Assembly (NCBI GenBank): GCA_032622095.1
Contig: CP136061.1
Coordinates: 52,649,762 to 52,713,761, forward strand
DNA length: 64,000 nucleotides
Source: Siphonodentalium dalli
Taxonomy: Eukaryota > Mollusca > Scaphopoda > Gadilida > Siphonodentaliidae
Direction: 5' to 3'
Shown here: positions 22,916-35,179 of the stretch, in pieces
How the letters are laid out: every line of letters begins with the position of its first letter
Numbering within the stretch: the first letter of the stretch is position 1
Translations under genes and position numbers: made by a program
The notes under the pieces: model-generated
Told to the model about the DNA's origin: nothing
Seen by the model: only the letters and a program-made list of their open reading frames with translations
Database searches by the model: none

Positions 22916-24585
22916 ATGGCTGCAAAAATGTCGTCTGATTTATCAGACATCGCAGAAAAGATGAAACATGTAAGAAACTCGTTGTACCAAGAACAGGAGG
23001 TTCTTGACCAAAATGATCTTGACTCAGATGATAATTCTGATGATGAGGATGGAATGATACAATTTAGTAGACCTCCTAAGAAAGTTTCTTATGGAGACGA
23101 AGCCAATGGTTACTTGCTCATCGACGAGTATTCTTCCACTTCCGATGTTAAGCAAGGAAACGAATATCACCACCAAACACCACCTCCATTTAAAAGGTCA
23201 GGTGAAGACATTGAGCAACATACTTGTTCAAGAAACAAGGATGGTGCTGACGATGAAAGTGAGTATGATTGGCTGGCACGGTCACGTGTTACACCCTCTC
23301 AGACAATGGATTTTTTTTCCAAACCAAAAGACAACTTTCAGTCACTGACTGGAAAGTTTAAACGATTGCCTGTACCCAGTTATGTAATTACCGGAGATTG
23401 CCTCTTTGTTAAACATAACTCAGAACCACAGGGTGGTCAGAAAACTCAACCTGAACATAATCTTGGGTATCGCCTAAGTAGTATGGAAAATAGGGTTTCT
23501 GAACCACATACTCACTCATACAATAAAACGAGTAGCAATGCAACTCACAATAACAACTGGGAGACATATGAAACAAACTGTAGAGCGGCAAGCAAGCCCC
23601 ATAGAAATTCTGCTACCAATATGGAGAAGGTAACACCACCTTCCCATCCAAAACGTTCCTATAGGGAACAACCAACAAACCTGGACAGGTATGGTTCAAC
23701 ACACAGAGGAGTGGATACTCCTACATATGAACAAATAAAACGTCACACTGTCATGCCTTCTACCTATGATGGTACAGGGTCATGGCTAGACTACCATGCT
23801 CATTTCGAAGCATGTGCACAAATTAATTGTTGGAAGCAACATGAGAAAGGTCTCTACCTGGCTGTATCCCTCATAGGGATGGCCCATGGAGTTCTCGGTG
23901 ATATGCCCTCATAGCTCGAGCGAGACTATGAGGCTCTCATCTCTGCAATTGAAGACAGGTTCGCAGCAGCGAACCAAACCGAGTTGTTTAGGGTTCAACT
24001 CAGAGAGCGACGCCAAAGGGCTGGTGAAACACTGCCTGAGATGGGGCAGAATATAAGACGGCTCGCTAATCTGGCGTATAGATCTGCACCTTTAGAGGTC
24101 AGAGATACTCTTGCAAAAGAACAGTTTATTGATGGTCTTTATGAACCAGAAATAAGATTGAGGGTGAAACAATCAAGACCTGTCACGCTCAATGATGCCA
24201 TCCGGCATGCTGTTGAGTTTGAGGCATTTATCAAATCAGAAAAAACAAGGAGCAAAGAGTTAGGCTCGCTCCATTGGGTCTGATACAGACTCAAACAAAA
24301 ACCACAATGAGATGCAGCAACTCAAGGGGCAGTTGACTGAACTCAAAAACACATTGACTACAATGGGGTCTCAGATAACACATCTAAAAAAATACTCAAA
24401 AGAGGACTAAACCTGACACTTTGACAGTGTCCAATCAAAATAAACCAAACTGTTTTGAGTGTGGTTCCTCTACTCACATACAACCACATTGTCCCAAATT
24501 ACAGGGCCAGACAAGACCCCCTCATGATAGACAAAATAACACAATGGGGAAGTTTAAGGGTTTCGTCCGCTCTGTATGGAACTGA
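22916..24585 (+). pseudogene. gag: Decayed Ty3/gypsy-type gag
   Basis: The frame from ATG 22916 runs about 330 codons: an acidic N-terminal region, a long polar linker and the start of a capsid-like region ('TYDGTGSWLDYHAHFEACAQ', 'KGLYLAVSLIGMAHGVLGDM'). It is broken by TAG at 23912-23914. The same frame then continues with the capsid-like 'ALISAIEDRFAAANQTELFR' and 'TLAKEQFIDGLYEPEIRLRV' to about 24270. Frame changes follow at about 24270 and again before 24410. The reading ends with a CCHC knuckle and a stop at 24583-24585. No protease, reverse transcriptase or integrase is found downstream, so only the 5' part survives. It is non-functional as it stands. Family assignment rests on the capsid-plus-knuckle layout and the PBS. 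Confidence 0.75.
24451..24492 (+). other. CCHC zinc knuckle of gag
   Basis: The translation reads CFECGSSTHIQPHC, fitting CX2CX4HX4C, the nucleocapsid RNA-binding knuckle. It is in a different frame from the bulk of gag, showing intervening indels. Confidence 0.85.
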
Positions 24586-25400
24586 GACAGAAGAAAGATA
24601 AGGAAATGAACTGGAGAGGAGTTGCCTCCACCAAAAGGAATTGATTTCCTTCCAATGATGTTTATACATAAAATGTGCCATTTGATGTTGAAATTTATTC
24701 ACATTTATAATATTAATAAAAAATAAAAAATAAAAAAAACAATTTAAAAAATAATGTTGTTCATTAATTCCCTTGATTGTGCAATTCTTGCAGAATCCTA
24801 TCTGCCAAATCACAAGTGGGGATAAAAATGAAAATTAAACCTTGTATAGAATTGTTGTTACAACTTAAAAATAAAATATAAATATTGTATAGAATTGTTG
24901 TTGCAACTGTTCATAAAAATGTAAAGGGAAGTGGTGGCCATCTGGGGGAACATCGAGTCCCAGATGGCCTGAGAATTAATTTTCGAACACGATCCCTGGA
25001 TCCAACTTGCAGGAGTTGGGTCTTGACTAGATGTAGAGGGATGGGCGAGCCCTCGTTAATGGCTGTGTCGTGTCAAGGGAAATTCACACCCTTGGCACGT
25101 TAAAGAACGACCAAGATTTATCGAAGAGTAGGCCCCTGTGGCCGGTCTTTGGTGTACTCAAACCTGCAAACTGAACCTGATACTCACAAAACTTTGGTTT
25201 CCACAACAATAAAAACTGAATAATTCACATCTGAAAGTCAAAACTACTTCAAACAGCAGTCTCATGACTATGAGTCTGTGGTGTAACACCACAACTTTCC
25301 TCTCACTTAATCAGAATGTGTAGACGAGCTTGTTGCAAGTCTCATTGATAAAACTGTCAAAACTCGGACAAATATTCTCATTTGGCCGATTGCGTTGTGC
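24586..25400. other. No coding sequence; AT-rich tract and possible SINE-like segment
   Basis: 24700-24755 is A-rich low complexity. The segment at about 24915-25170 is GC-richer and contains 'cccttggcacgttaaagaac', a phrase I associate with dispersed short elements in marine invertebrates. No tRNA-like promoter boxes were identified, so the SINE idea is weak. No pol domain continues the upstream element. Confidence 0.4.
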
Positions 25401-25860
25401 TTAAAGGTACTCAATCCGATTCAATGGTTTCCATATAACCAGATTCCAACAACAACAACAACAACAACAACAACATTTTTAAAAATGGCGCTTCAGCTAT
25501 CAGAATCGATTAATTGCCCAAAAATAATGCTAACCACTGTCAAGTATAGTATAAAATTGCTCGATATGTGCTATTATCAACATGTTGTTCGACCAAATTT
25601 GACCTTAATATCAACAGAAAGCCTCTTGATTTTAGAGTTATCTATCTTCAACCGCAATTTGGTCCGAGAACGAAGGTTCGTCGACTTTCTACTGACCTCT
25701 AATAAGTCTCGATTGTGAAAAATAATAGATGTCAAAAATCGATATCTAATAACTCTGAGCTTTGATAGGTGGGTTCATCGACTTAAATGAAATATTTTTC
25801 ACCCCAGAATCCAAATAAATGGTAATTGAGGGCGTTTAATCGGATTATGCATCTTCAATC
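25401..25860. mobile_element. MITE family D copy 3
   Basis: It starts TTAAAGGTACTCAATCCGAT, carries a (CAA)n tract at 25448-25474, and ends 'TTAATCGGATTATGCATCTT' with a degraded terminus. The interior matches the other copies in reverse orientation to 484-935. Confidence 0.7.
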
Positions 25861-26149
25861 TGTTATATCGCGCAAAGCAAAATTCTCACTGCGCAGGAGT
25901 ATACATGCATGGTCGTATTCAGTAATCTTAATAGTCGTCGTTAGTTTTGCGAAACAATTTGTTGGGCCCTACATCGATTATATGACTACGAATAGCAAAA
26001 CGTATATGTGCATGTAACTCTCTCCGTGAGTTGTGGAATGTTCCTATATATTTGTGAGCGTGGAAAATAATTCTACGCGAATTGAATTAAATACGAGTAA
26101 TGAAATGGAAATGGAATGTGTTTTTTATGTTAAAATTTCAAAAATCATT

Positions 26150-26300
26150 ATCATCACCAACGTCATTATCATCTTGTCATCATAATCATAAACGTCATGA
26201 CCACCATCATCAACGTCATTATCATTTCATCATCATAGTCATAAACATCATGATCATCAGCAGCATCGTCAATACCATCATCGCCGTCTTCGGCATCACC
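26150..26300 (+). repeat. Imperfect (ATC/CAT)n trinucleotide tract
   Basis: Dense 'catcatcat', 'cgtcattatcatc' and 'aacgtcat' runs. The 71-codon frame across it is repeat-derived. Confidence 0.9.
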
Positions 26301-26336
26301 AGCGACGTCACGTGATAATCACATCGATTAGCCCTT

Positions 26337-26402
26337 ACTCGTACTATTTTTCGCGCATCCATAGATGCGCGAATTTAAAACTGAGCAAAAAATAGTACGA
26401 GT
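26337..26402. repeat. Short hairpin with ACTCGTACTATTTTT arms
   Basis: ACTCGTACTATTTTTCGCGC on the left is mirrored by AAAAAATAGTACGAGT on the right, with an inner CGCGCATC/GATGCGCG stem. Related phrases ('gcgcgaatt', 'aaaactgagcgaaaaataat', 'aaatacgagtaa') recur at 27015-27105 and 26078-26100. Confidence 0.75.
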
Positions 26403-27105
26403 CCTGAATGTATACCAAACAACAGGGAAACTGAGAGGGATGTACATGTATATGAGTTACTTACATTACGGATGGTTGGACTGAATAGACAACTATATTT
26501 ACATGCGGGCATCTGTAATCACAAGACCACTATTCATATGTAAATCATGCATAGTAACATCTTCGATGGTGTAATGCTTGCAACAAATATACATATTCCA
26601 TGACAATTCAAGTCAGTTAGTTTATTCTCTTAAAACTCACATTTCTACAACTTCATGAGTATTGAGACACATATTTACAAATGAGAATAGAACATTGTTG
26701 TATACAATAATGACACGAAACCACGTCTCCATTTCCACAACACTAGAGTAAACACCGTTGTCATGTATGTCTACACAACTATTTGAAATACACGATGCCA
26801 ACAACCAACGCGATTGTGGTTGTTATTCTTTCGAGATCATGTCAAGAATCATGCATTTCAATATTATAGATTGTTTGGACCATATAACAACCCATATTGT
26901 CGACAAAACTTTAATGCAGTTGCAATATCAATGTTCATCATGCTTGGTCTTTAATATAGACATGTACTGTCACCAGATGCAAGTATTTCACGAAAATATG
27001 TTTGTCAGTTTTGAATTCGCGCAGCCCGGTGCGCGAATTAAAAGTGTGCGAATTTAAAACTGAGCGAAAAATAATACTGCGCGAAGTTAAATACGAGTAA
27101 GGTAG

Positions 27106-30100
27106 CCAAATGGATAATATAGTTTTTCAACTTATATCAACAATATATATATATAGCCCAGACCATGTGTGCATATATTCTGCGTTATTTTAAAAGGTTA
27201 TACCCACAATAGCGTACAGTACGTTCAAGAAGTCATGCATTCCTGCATAATAAAAAATGTGATAAAAGGCCAAATACTTCGTCTAATTGACAACTGAACA
27301 AACTATATTATGAAGTTAATGGTATCACTGCCTGGGGAATCATGGCCAACAATGACATCAAAGATGTAGTTAGATATATTGCTGTCACCCTGTAGTATAA
27401 GCTGTTAAAACCACTTGATAGTCACGTCGATGAAGATGAAGTCGAAATGTAAATACTGAATGAAATTTGATTTTGTTAAATGCGACGTCATAATTTAAGA
27501 ATCACGCCTTTTTTTACGGAAAAAACATCATACACTTTTGAAATTCGGTGTCCTGTGTACCCAGCTTGACCTGTGTGGTTTTGTGACCCATAAATATGCA
27601 TCCATCCTGAAATTTTGATGCTAAAAAAGCAAACATTACCAAGGAAACTTTATTTTAAAATAAGTCTACATGCGTCATGTGGTCGGATGCCATATTTTTT
27701 GAAAAGAAGGTGTATTTTGAATTATGCAAATATCAAACTAGGTATCCAAAACACTGAATTCAAAGTTGGGAATTTTCCTTTTTTATTGTCGCAGGTTCTC
27801 GATTGAACGAAATAGGTGGTTCGGATGGTTAATAACATACTCCATGCAGGGTTTACCTCCCTTGATGACTCGGAAAGACCGCTGTTGATTGCAACATTTC
27901 ACCAACATTTGGTGGACTTCCGCGATATTAATTATAGACTAAGCGAACAGAGTAACGTGTTGTTATTGTTTAAGCACACAGAATATCGAACAATTTTTTG
28001 TAAACTTTGAACTTTAAGTTTTCGAAACGGTGTGATTTGGTTCTCCGATTATTTTATCATCACAAAAGTCTAAACGCACGTATACGACATTGTCACAACT
28101 CACACGGCAAGTAAAACACAAGAGTTGTAATTGGCTGTAATTTTGACTAGTGGCTTGCGGAAATCGTCAACAAAACTACTGCTCTGATTTTCCATTCTGT
28201 CATTATGTTTTAGTGCGGGAATTGTTCTCAAAGCACATAGAAAATGTTACTTTGGCGCGATCTGATTTCGTCATATTTGGTGGAAAACCCCATGCTAAAT
28301 ATAGAAACACATACTAGTAGCATAGACAGAGTCAGAAAGAAAGAATAACTGTTGCGCTATGGTAGATATTGGGTTAATAACACGACCAGGCGTAGCAACC
28401 TTGTTAAATGGAAACCGCGAACTGTCACTGGAAGAGAATATAGATTTTGTTCTGAGGGTTCACAAATTTATAGTGAGGTCTATACGATTCTCAAATTGAA
28501 CTTTCCCTAAGTCGCCCTCTGTATAAATAAATCAAAATCCTGCATGTACATGAAACAAGGCGAACTTGTAAAAAAAAACACACATCGAAGTGACCAAACA
28601 TACAGTACACATTAGAAAACGAGAACAATATCTCACATTTCAAGTCTCATGTCTCATATTTCGGTTCTCGGACACGAACATCTGGAGTTGCTCGTAATAA
28701 GTATATAAGATACATCACTCTTGTCTTTTCGATTTTGAAATTTTAATTTCGCTACGATTGTTGGAAACTGATGTAGTGGGGACGGGGATCAGGTCACAAA
28801 CATGTATAGTAACAATTCAGTTCATCTGATGCACGGACTGTCCAACAGTGAGCCATTAATATAGGTTACTGTTTGACAGGCTATGCCCCAGATGGTTGAC
28901 AATGATAATAAGATAGAAGAATTTAACACAAAAGCAAAACCTAACGGGGAAAACATGCAAACATGCTAGGTCAGAACACAAAATTAGTGCAGAAATTAAA
29001 AGCAATAGCTTACCATTTACACCCCACATCCCCTCCCTATACTCAGTATACTGCATATCAGACTCACACAAACGTTTGATATGTCACCTCACACTCCTGT
29101 CTATACCGATCTATACTTCGTTCCGCTATACTAAATCTATTTTCAATCAATTTCTTTCTATTATTCCATAAGAAAAAAAAATCTCATTTTGATATATCTA
29201 TCGATTCAGCCCACACTGTGAGTAGCTGAGTAACATATATACCAACAACGAGCTTCTAAAATTAGTACGAACACAATTACCTAATATTATGTTTATACTC
29301 GGAAACGATCCCCATAAGCTTTATGCTTGATGTCGGATCCCCTCCATAAACCAATATTCATGATTCATATTGTTTGTTACATACACTGTATTTGAATTAT
29401 ATGGAATAAATACTGTTTACATCAACGGGGAAAAGAACACGATGAACAAGAAATAAAGACGCCACATGTGTTTGCCAAAGATGGGGATATAGCTAATATA
29501 AGCGTCATGCTTTCTGCCAAATCCCATTCAATAACCTAATTGTCTTTATATATTATACGATTTTGTTAATTCATGTGCATGATTTAGATAAATAAATAGG
29601 GTTACACCAAAGCTGGGATAACACACCGATATATAGTGATAATGAATCCTGCCGTGATACCAACACTATATAGGTATAAATGTACAGCAGGACACATAAT
29701 GTGCTGAACGTTATCTTGTAACTTGCGGCATAACAATTTAAACGAGTGCGATATTTAATGTTCACCTCCAATAACTGTTTTAGTATTTTTCGTGTTTTCG
29801 TATAGGACATAATTTACGTCACGCAAACTATCCGTCCACTCAAGGCATGTGGGTGAGATTGCAACACAAGTGAATTCGGGTGAAGTAACGTTGTCGGCGG
29901 GAATATAGTAATTGGTGTAAAATGGAATTCAAATTTGCAGACTAATTTTATGAACCTAATGTGCTTTTAATTGACATTCTAGTGTATCAAACAATTTGAG
30001 GTGCCATTCTGAAAGATACATGGGATTTACTATGCGCATATTTGATTTTCTATAATTTAGAGGTAGGCCTATACACCAACAATAAAATTGGCATGACATG

Positions 30101-30249
30101 TTTTATGTTCTAACTATCATACCAGTTGCACTACACAAGGTATATGGTCAATATTAGGGACTCATATCCGTTATAATGTTTTATGGCGCGGGCCGCAGTG
30201 AAAACACATGTTAAAGAGCGTACACCTGTAAAGTCGTGAGTTGGCTTAT
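27106..30249. other. No gene recognised
   Basis: About 3.1 kb of AT-rich DNA with only short frames. No domain, repeat or hairpin is strong enough to name. Its absence from the repeat families makes it one of the more unique stretches of the window. Confidence 0.55.
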
Positions 30250-30254
30250 TTGTG

Positions 30255-30425
30255 TCATTGTCCGCACATAATATGCTTAGAATCGCTTCAATATGAGTCG
30301 ATAATGTGACCAAAATGCTCTCATTTTCAGCACATTATCGACTCCGAAAATTAGGTGATTCTAAGCAGATTATCTACATAAAACAAAGTTGTATTATAAG
30401 CAGATAATGTGCGGGTTTTCGGGAG
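30255..30425. repeat. Inverted repeat (AATATGCTTAGAATC / GATTCTAAGCAGATTAT)
   Basis: 'aatatgcttagaatcgcttc' and 'gagtcgataatgtg' on the left are mirrored by 'cacattatcgactc' and 'gattctaagcagattat' on the right. A further 'gcagataatgtgcggg' mirrors 'ccgcacataat' outside. Probably a foldback element. Confidence 0.7.
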
Positions 30426-31530
30426 AACGCGTTGTCACTTCATTGAATATATCCCATACACGTCTAAAAAGGAGCATATAATGATATTCCAGGCTAAAGT
30501 TCATTCATTTAACTTGTTAAATATTGTCGAATTCGCGGTGTAGGCCTATTAAACTGATTAACCAATTCTATACCAAATACCCACTTAACATAAAATGAAC
30601 TTTGTATCGGAACATTTACCACTAATGGATATGAATCAGTCCTGTATTATCTGTTTTCTGTTACATGAACACCCACCAAATTGAATAACAGACCGTTCAA
30701 ATGTATACTTTTATAACTAAATTGCAGATGGAGAAACCATTTAGTTTAGGAAGAATTAAAGTATATACATTTATTACCAATCCCTTTACTAACACTATTT
30801 CTGATTGGACAAAAGTCGTCATGATAATCCGAGAAAAAGTCATACTTGTCTCCAAAAGTGTCAATAATAATAAAAGTTATCTGGACTCCGGGTGATGTCA
30901 CGAGGTAATTCTCACCCAAAGCTGAAATATCCAACTGGATGCTCCCATTATCCCACTACTCAATCTTTGGACACAAATAAGGGTGAGACACCAACCAGGT
31001 CTTCGTGGGAAGAGTACATGTACATCCAGTAATTATACAATAGTTTTATTCCCAAAAAATTGGATAAACATACAGATGAATAATAAAAAAGTCATACAAT
31101 GTTGTGTACGTTATGTGTTTTCGTTCAACTTTTCACCACAACCTGGGCTCGGTACAAGAACAACTCATAATGTATATAACATTGTATAACAAGAAAACCA
31201 ATGTCAGAAATGGTAACGCGCTCAAGATCATATATTATATACCCATGATTGTTATTATAGAATATAAAATATATTGGTTTTGCGAATGACCAACTCAGAA
31301 TTCCGTTAAAATAACAATAACAACCAGCACCTAATTAACGAACCGGCGGCCGACTCGGCCACAACCCCCAGTGGGCTGCAGAACGAAACATGTCTATAAA
31401 AGTTGAAATATAAGACTTACAAATTATCTTTTTAATTTCTTTTATTTGTAATTATTACCACTTTATAGGGCGTTCTCTATGCCATTGATAACGTTTTTTC
31501 GGGGCGTTCCAAATAGCGTATTGTTACCAA
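30426..31530. other. No feature seen
   Basis: No recognisable coding or repeat content. Confidence 0.5.
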
Positions 31531-31535
31531 AACAC

Positions 31536-31590
31536 AGGGCCGCGGGCCGATAATGAAAAGCTATGTTTATTATCGGCCCGCGACCCGGTA
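31536..31590. repeat. GC-rich hairpin CGCGGGCCGATAAT
   Basis: CGCGGGCCGATAAT at 31541 pairs with ATTATCGGCCCGCG ending at 31582, with a loop of about 14 bases. Confidence 0.85.
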
Positions 31591-31886
31591 ACTGACCGGA
31601 AGTTATATCTTGTTTATTATCACGCGAGTTACGTCGCTTCAACATCAGACTTATTAGCTTACCGTGTTTATTTCAAGAAAATATCACTGTAGTGATTTTA
31701 TGACTGGAAGTCACGCTATATGGTTGAATTGTTGTCTCAATCGTGAATATGTATAAATAACTTTAGCTGTCACTCGTCTTCAATCATGATCTGCGAGCAG
31801 ATTTTACTGCCCGTGTCTAGAAGGACAACTCTATATATAAAATCAACACAATGTTTATTTTACTGAAACTGGACACAAACAATATA

Positions 31887-32324
31887 TGTGACCCGCCATA
31901 TCAAATCCAGTTGTAAGTCGGGATTTTTGTACCTTGTGCCAATGCATTCTCTTATATATGCGAGTCGATCATAGGTCGCCTCGCATATATAAGAGAATGC
32001 ATTGGCCTAACAATTTTTTATCATTTTTTTTAAATAAATGTTTCTTACAATTTTTAGGACATAAAATAAAAAACATCCATTACCCTGCAGGGAGCCCCAC
32101 ACATATATAGAAGAGTGTCGTCTGCTCATGTTTGTCTGGGGCTCTGTATGGGTGAAATTATAAAATTGTTAAAGAATACAAGAAAAAATTATTAAAATTG
32201 TAAAAAATTGTTAGGCCAATGCATTCTCTTATATATGCAAGGCGACTCGCATATATAAGAGAATGCATTGGCACAGGGTAAAATAAATCCCGACTTACGA
32301 CTGGATTTGATATGGCGGGTCACA
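31887..32324. mobile_element. Inverted-repeat element G copy 1 (TGTGACCCGCC ends, two internal hairpins)
   Basis: Terminal inverted repeats begin TGTGACCCGCCATATCAAAT, then CCAGT(T/C)GTAAGTCGGGATTT, about 40 bp. Inside are two hairpins (31939-32005 and 32216-32271) with arms CCAATGCATTCTCTTATATA that are reverse complements of each other. There is no coding capacity. A target duplication was not evident. Confidence 0.8.
31939..32005. repeat. 67-bp hairpin, left member of pair in element G1
   Basis: CCAATGCATTCTCTTATATA and its exact complement enclose GCGAGTCGATCATAGGTCGC. The partner hairpin is at 32216-32271. Confidence 0.95.
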
Positions 32325-32424
32325 CTTATACAAATCACCTTATCATCTAACTTAAAAAATATCTTTGCAATAAATTGTATCGCTTCATATTAGCAACCAA
32401 GCAAATTTCCCGGACTTTCGGATA

Positions 32425-33070
32425 TTCAATGTGTGGGTGGGTGTCACATAATAATTTACAATGATATATGTCACCATTCAACACCAAATGATCATTTACT
32501 TTATGGTATCATTTGGGATTTACATAGTTATTTATCATAAATTTATTTAACTTCTTTATTTCTCTTCCCATGATCTGAATACTTCACAATATTTCCATTT
32601 ACAGTCATTACATAATATGAGGTTTTTATATTGAGATTCACATTAAGAGCAGACATTATTCAATATATGGGTTGGTGTCACATAATAATTTACAATGATA
32701 TATGTCACCATTCAACACCAACTGAACATTTACTTTATGGTATCATTTGGGATTTACATAGTTATATTTCAAAATTGGTTTTACTTCCTTATTTCTCTTC
32801 ACATGATCTAAATTCTTCACAATTTTTTCCATTTACAGTCATTACATAATATGAGGGCTTTATATTGGAATTCACATTATGAGCAGACATTCAATATATG
32901 GGTTGGTGTCACATAATAATTTACAATAATGTGTGTCAGCATTCAACACCAAATGAACAATTACTTTATGGTATCATTTGGGATTTACATAGTTATATGT
33001 CAGAAAGTGATATAACTTCCTTATTTCTCTTCCCTGCATCTGAATATTTCACAAATATTTTTCCATTTAC
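32425..33070 (-). repeat. 234-bp tandem repeat derived from LINE ORF1 3' end
   Basis: The boundary motif 'acagtc' falls at 32601, 32835 and 33069, giving an exact 234-bp period over about 2.7 copies. On the minus strand each unit starts inside the last codons of the ORF1-like gene (from 'TVNGKIFVKYSD'), then continues into 3' sequence. The rightmost unit is the genuine 3' end of the gene at 32993-33823, and the other units carry decayed copies. Confidence 0.85.
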
Positions 33071-33823
33071 AGTCCAAGAGTCTTGAATCCCCTGGGCACC
33101 CTTAGATGCTTTAAGCAGAGCATTGTTCATCTGAGTCAGGTCGTCTTTTATTGCTAATCGTGTGCCTTTTAGGATTTTCCTTGCAGCAATTATGTCATTT
33201 TTAGACCTTCTCGACACAAATTTGCAAATCATTGCTCTGGGTGATGTTTGGTTAGTAACATACTGACCCAATATGTGTGCAATACTTATGTCTGCAAGGG
33301 TGATATTTAGATTTAGTTTCTTATGTTCCAGATTGTTCACCTTTTCATTCAGTTTTTTGTTTTCACCTTTTAGTTTCACCATTTCTTCATCTTTCGCATC
33401 AGAGTCGCGTTTAAGAGATTTCACTTCATCCCTCAATGAGTCAAAATTTTGTTCAATGTCAAACAATTTTCCATAAAAATTATCCCTGGCGTCCGTCATT
33501 TTCTGATCGTAGTCTAATTTTAATTTCTCCAACGTTTTGTCGTGGTCATCCCTTCTCACGAGTGGTTTTATACATTCATCCAACTGTTCTTTAATGACGA
33601 GTTTGTCTAGCTTTTGATTGATGAGTGCTAGACTCTCTTCGATTCCTGTAGAATTTTCTGGTTTAAAGTTCAGTTTTTGCTGGCTTGATGAGGCAATGGT
33701 GTCGATTTTCTGCTTTTTACTTGCTGCTATTGCGGGTTTCCTATTTTTGAGAGGTTGTTTGTTATCAGCGTTGAAGCTTTCGTCGTTACTGGACGTGGAA
33801 ATTTGTTGGCGTTTGTCTGGCAT
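32993..33823 (-). CDS. LINE ORF1-like RNA-binding protein (276 aa)
   Basis: The frame starts at a true ATG (33821-33823, context AAAATGC) and is intact to TAA at 32993-32995. Residues 1-60 are polar and basic. Residues 60-168 form a long heptad-like coiled coil. Residues about 175-260 resemble the C-terminal half of ORF1-type proteins of invertebrate non-LTR retrotransposons ('DISIAHILG', 'RAMICKFVSRRSKND', 'ILKGTRLAIKDDLTQMNNAL', 'WTVNGKIFVKYSD'). The usual linker and 'RxNN-IRI-GIP' RNA-recognition segment expected between coiled coil and 'DIS.AH' is missing at 'NNLEHKKLNL', so an in-frame deletion is likely. No endonuclease or reverse transcriptase ORF follows. Such proteins coat element RNA as a chaperone. 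This copy is probably a relic that kept its frame, or a domesticated single ORF. Confidence 0.65.
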   Translation of the reverse strand: MPDKRQQISTSSNDESFNADNKQPLKNRKPAIAASKKQKIDTIASSSQQKLNFKPENSTGIEESLALINQKLDKLVIKEQLDECIKPLVRRDDHDKTLEKLKLDYDQKMTDARDNFYGKLFDIEQNFDSLRDEVKSLKRDSDAKDEEMVKLKGENKKLNEKVNNLEHKKLNLNITLADISIAHILGQYVTNQTSPRAMICKFVSRRSKNDIIAARKILKGTRLAIKDDLTQMNNALLKASKGAQGIQDSWTVNGKIFVKYSDAGKRNKEVISLSDI

Positions 33824-33889
33824 TTTCGCGCCTGGTTATTTACCACGAAAATATGCGAGCTGGATAATTCACCGATTTTCTTTGAAAAA

Positions 33890-35115
33890 TGGCGTTGGTG
33901 TCACTCACTTTTTTAGATACAAGTATCATTTGAGAAGAACGTGTCTGAATTTGATGGTAATTGGTACTAAAAATATTTTGTATCAGTTTTGGTGACCCTC
34001 CCGTCCCTATTTCGGACTCAAGTTGCACACACAAAGACTCATTAGAGATTAGAGATGCATATATATGAAATTTGTGAAAATTGGCGAGTATACAAATTCG
34101 TATCAAATTTAAGGTCCCCATATCTCTCACCCATATGGCACCAATTTGGTGTATCTAAACCACACGATAAGATTCCTCGTATCACGGAGAAGAATATGTA
34201 TCAATCTGGTGGAAATCGGCACTAAACATATAGATATAATTTGTTGTGTCCCTCTCATCTCTTTACACTACTGACTCGAATGGCCCCACTTGTGACATCC
34301 TTAAACCACAATTAAACTAAACAATTTTTTTTATCAAATTTGGTGCCAATCCCTCCCCTCTCCATCTCTCACCAAACAGCACCACTATGGCGTCTTTTAA
34401 TCACGATTAGATTCCTCGTATCATGGATAAGAACGTGTATCAATTTGGTGGAAATTGGCGCTAAAAAAATTGTGCATCAATTTTGGTACCCCTGTCCCTT
34501 TCAATGCAACCCTGACTCGAATGAGGCCACAGTTGACAGATAAAAGCCACACCATTAGACTCCTCATACCATGGGGATGATTTTGTATAAGTGTGGTGGC
34601 AATCGGCGACTTATTATAAAATTTAGTGCCCACCCCTCCCAATCTCTCATCCAAAAACAACAATTTGGCGTTGTTAAATCGCACAATTAGATTCCTTGTA
34701 TCATGAAGAAGAATATATATCAATTTGGTGGAAATCGGCGCTAAAATTAGTTTTATCAATTTTGGTGCCCCTCCCCCTTCCGTTCATCCCTGACTCAAAC
34801 GACGCCACTTTTCACATATTTAAACCACACCGTTGGATTCTTCATATCATGGGGATGATTATATGTAAGTTTCGTGGCAATCGGCGACAGAAACAAAATC
34901 TGCCCCCCCCCCCTTCCGGGCACCCCTGACGCGAGCGGTGCGACTTTTGCCATATTTAAACCACGCCATTAGATTCCTCATATTATGGGGATGATTATAT
35001 ATAAGTTTGGTGGCAATCGGCGACAAAAACAAATTCTGCCCCTCCCCCTTTTCTGCCCCTGACAACAACGGCGTCACTTTAGAAAATTCTAACCCCGACC
35101 ATTATCTTTCTCGTA
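33890..35115 (+). repeat. Degenerate tandem repeat, about 140-bp unit
   Basis: Markers like 'gattcctcgtatcatgg' recur at about 34171, 34410, 34552, 34691, 34836 and 34971 (spacing 135-145 bp after the first). Each is followed by 'atcaatttggtggaaatcgg' and a C-rich 'cccctccc' stretch. Several 60-110-codon frames on both strands come from the repeat and are not genes. Confidence 0.85.
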
Positions 35116-35179
35116 AAAAGCTACTCCTAGTAGACCCCTTTGGCATCATCTAGATGGTCCCCTGTGAATTTCTATAGAA

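Larger units (their letters stand above)
31790..32422. repeat. Module B copy 1
   Basis: It begins 'tctgcgagcagattttactg' and ends 'cccggactttcggat'. Near-identical copies are at 36399-37045 and 37699-38342. Each carries one inverted-repeat element of the TGTGACCCGCC family. At the other two copies module B directly follows the right end of module A. Confidence 0.9.

Noticed and set aside
24915-25170. tRNA-derived SINE
   Set aside because: The segment looks repeat-like, but no A/B promoter boxes or defined tail were found. Left as a weak possibility in the region note.
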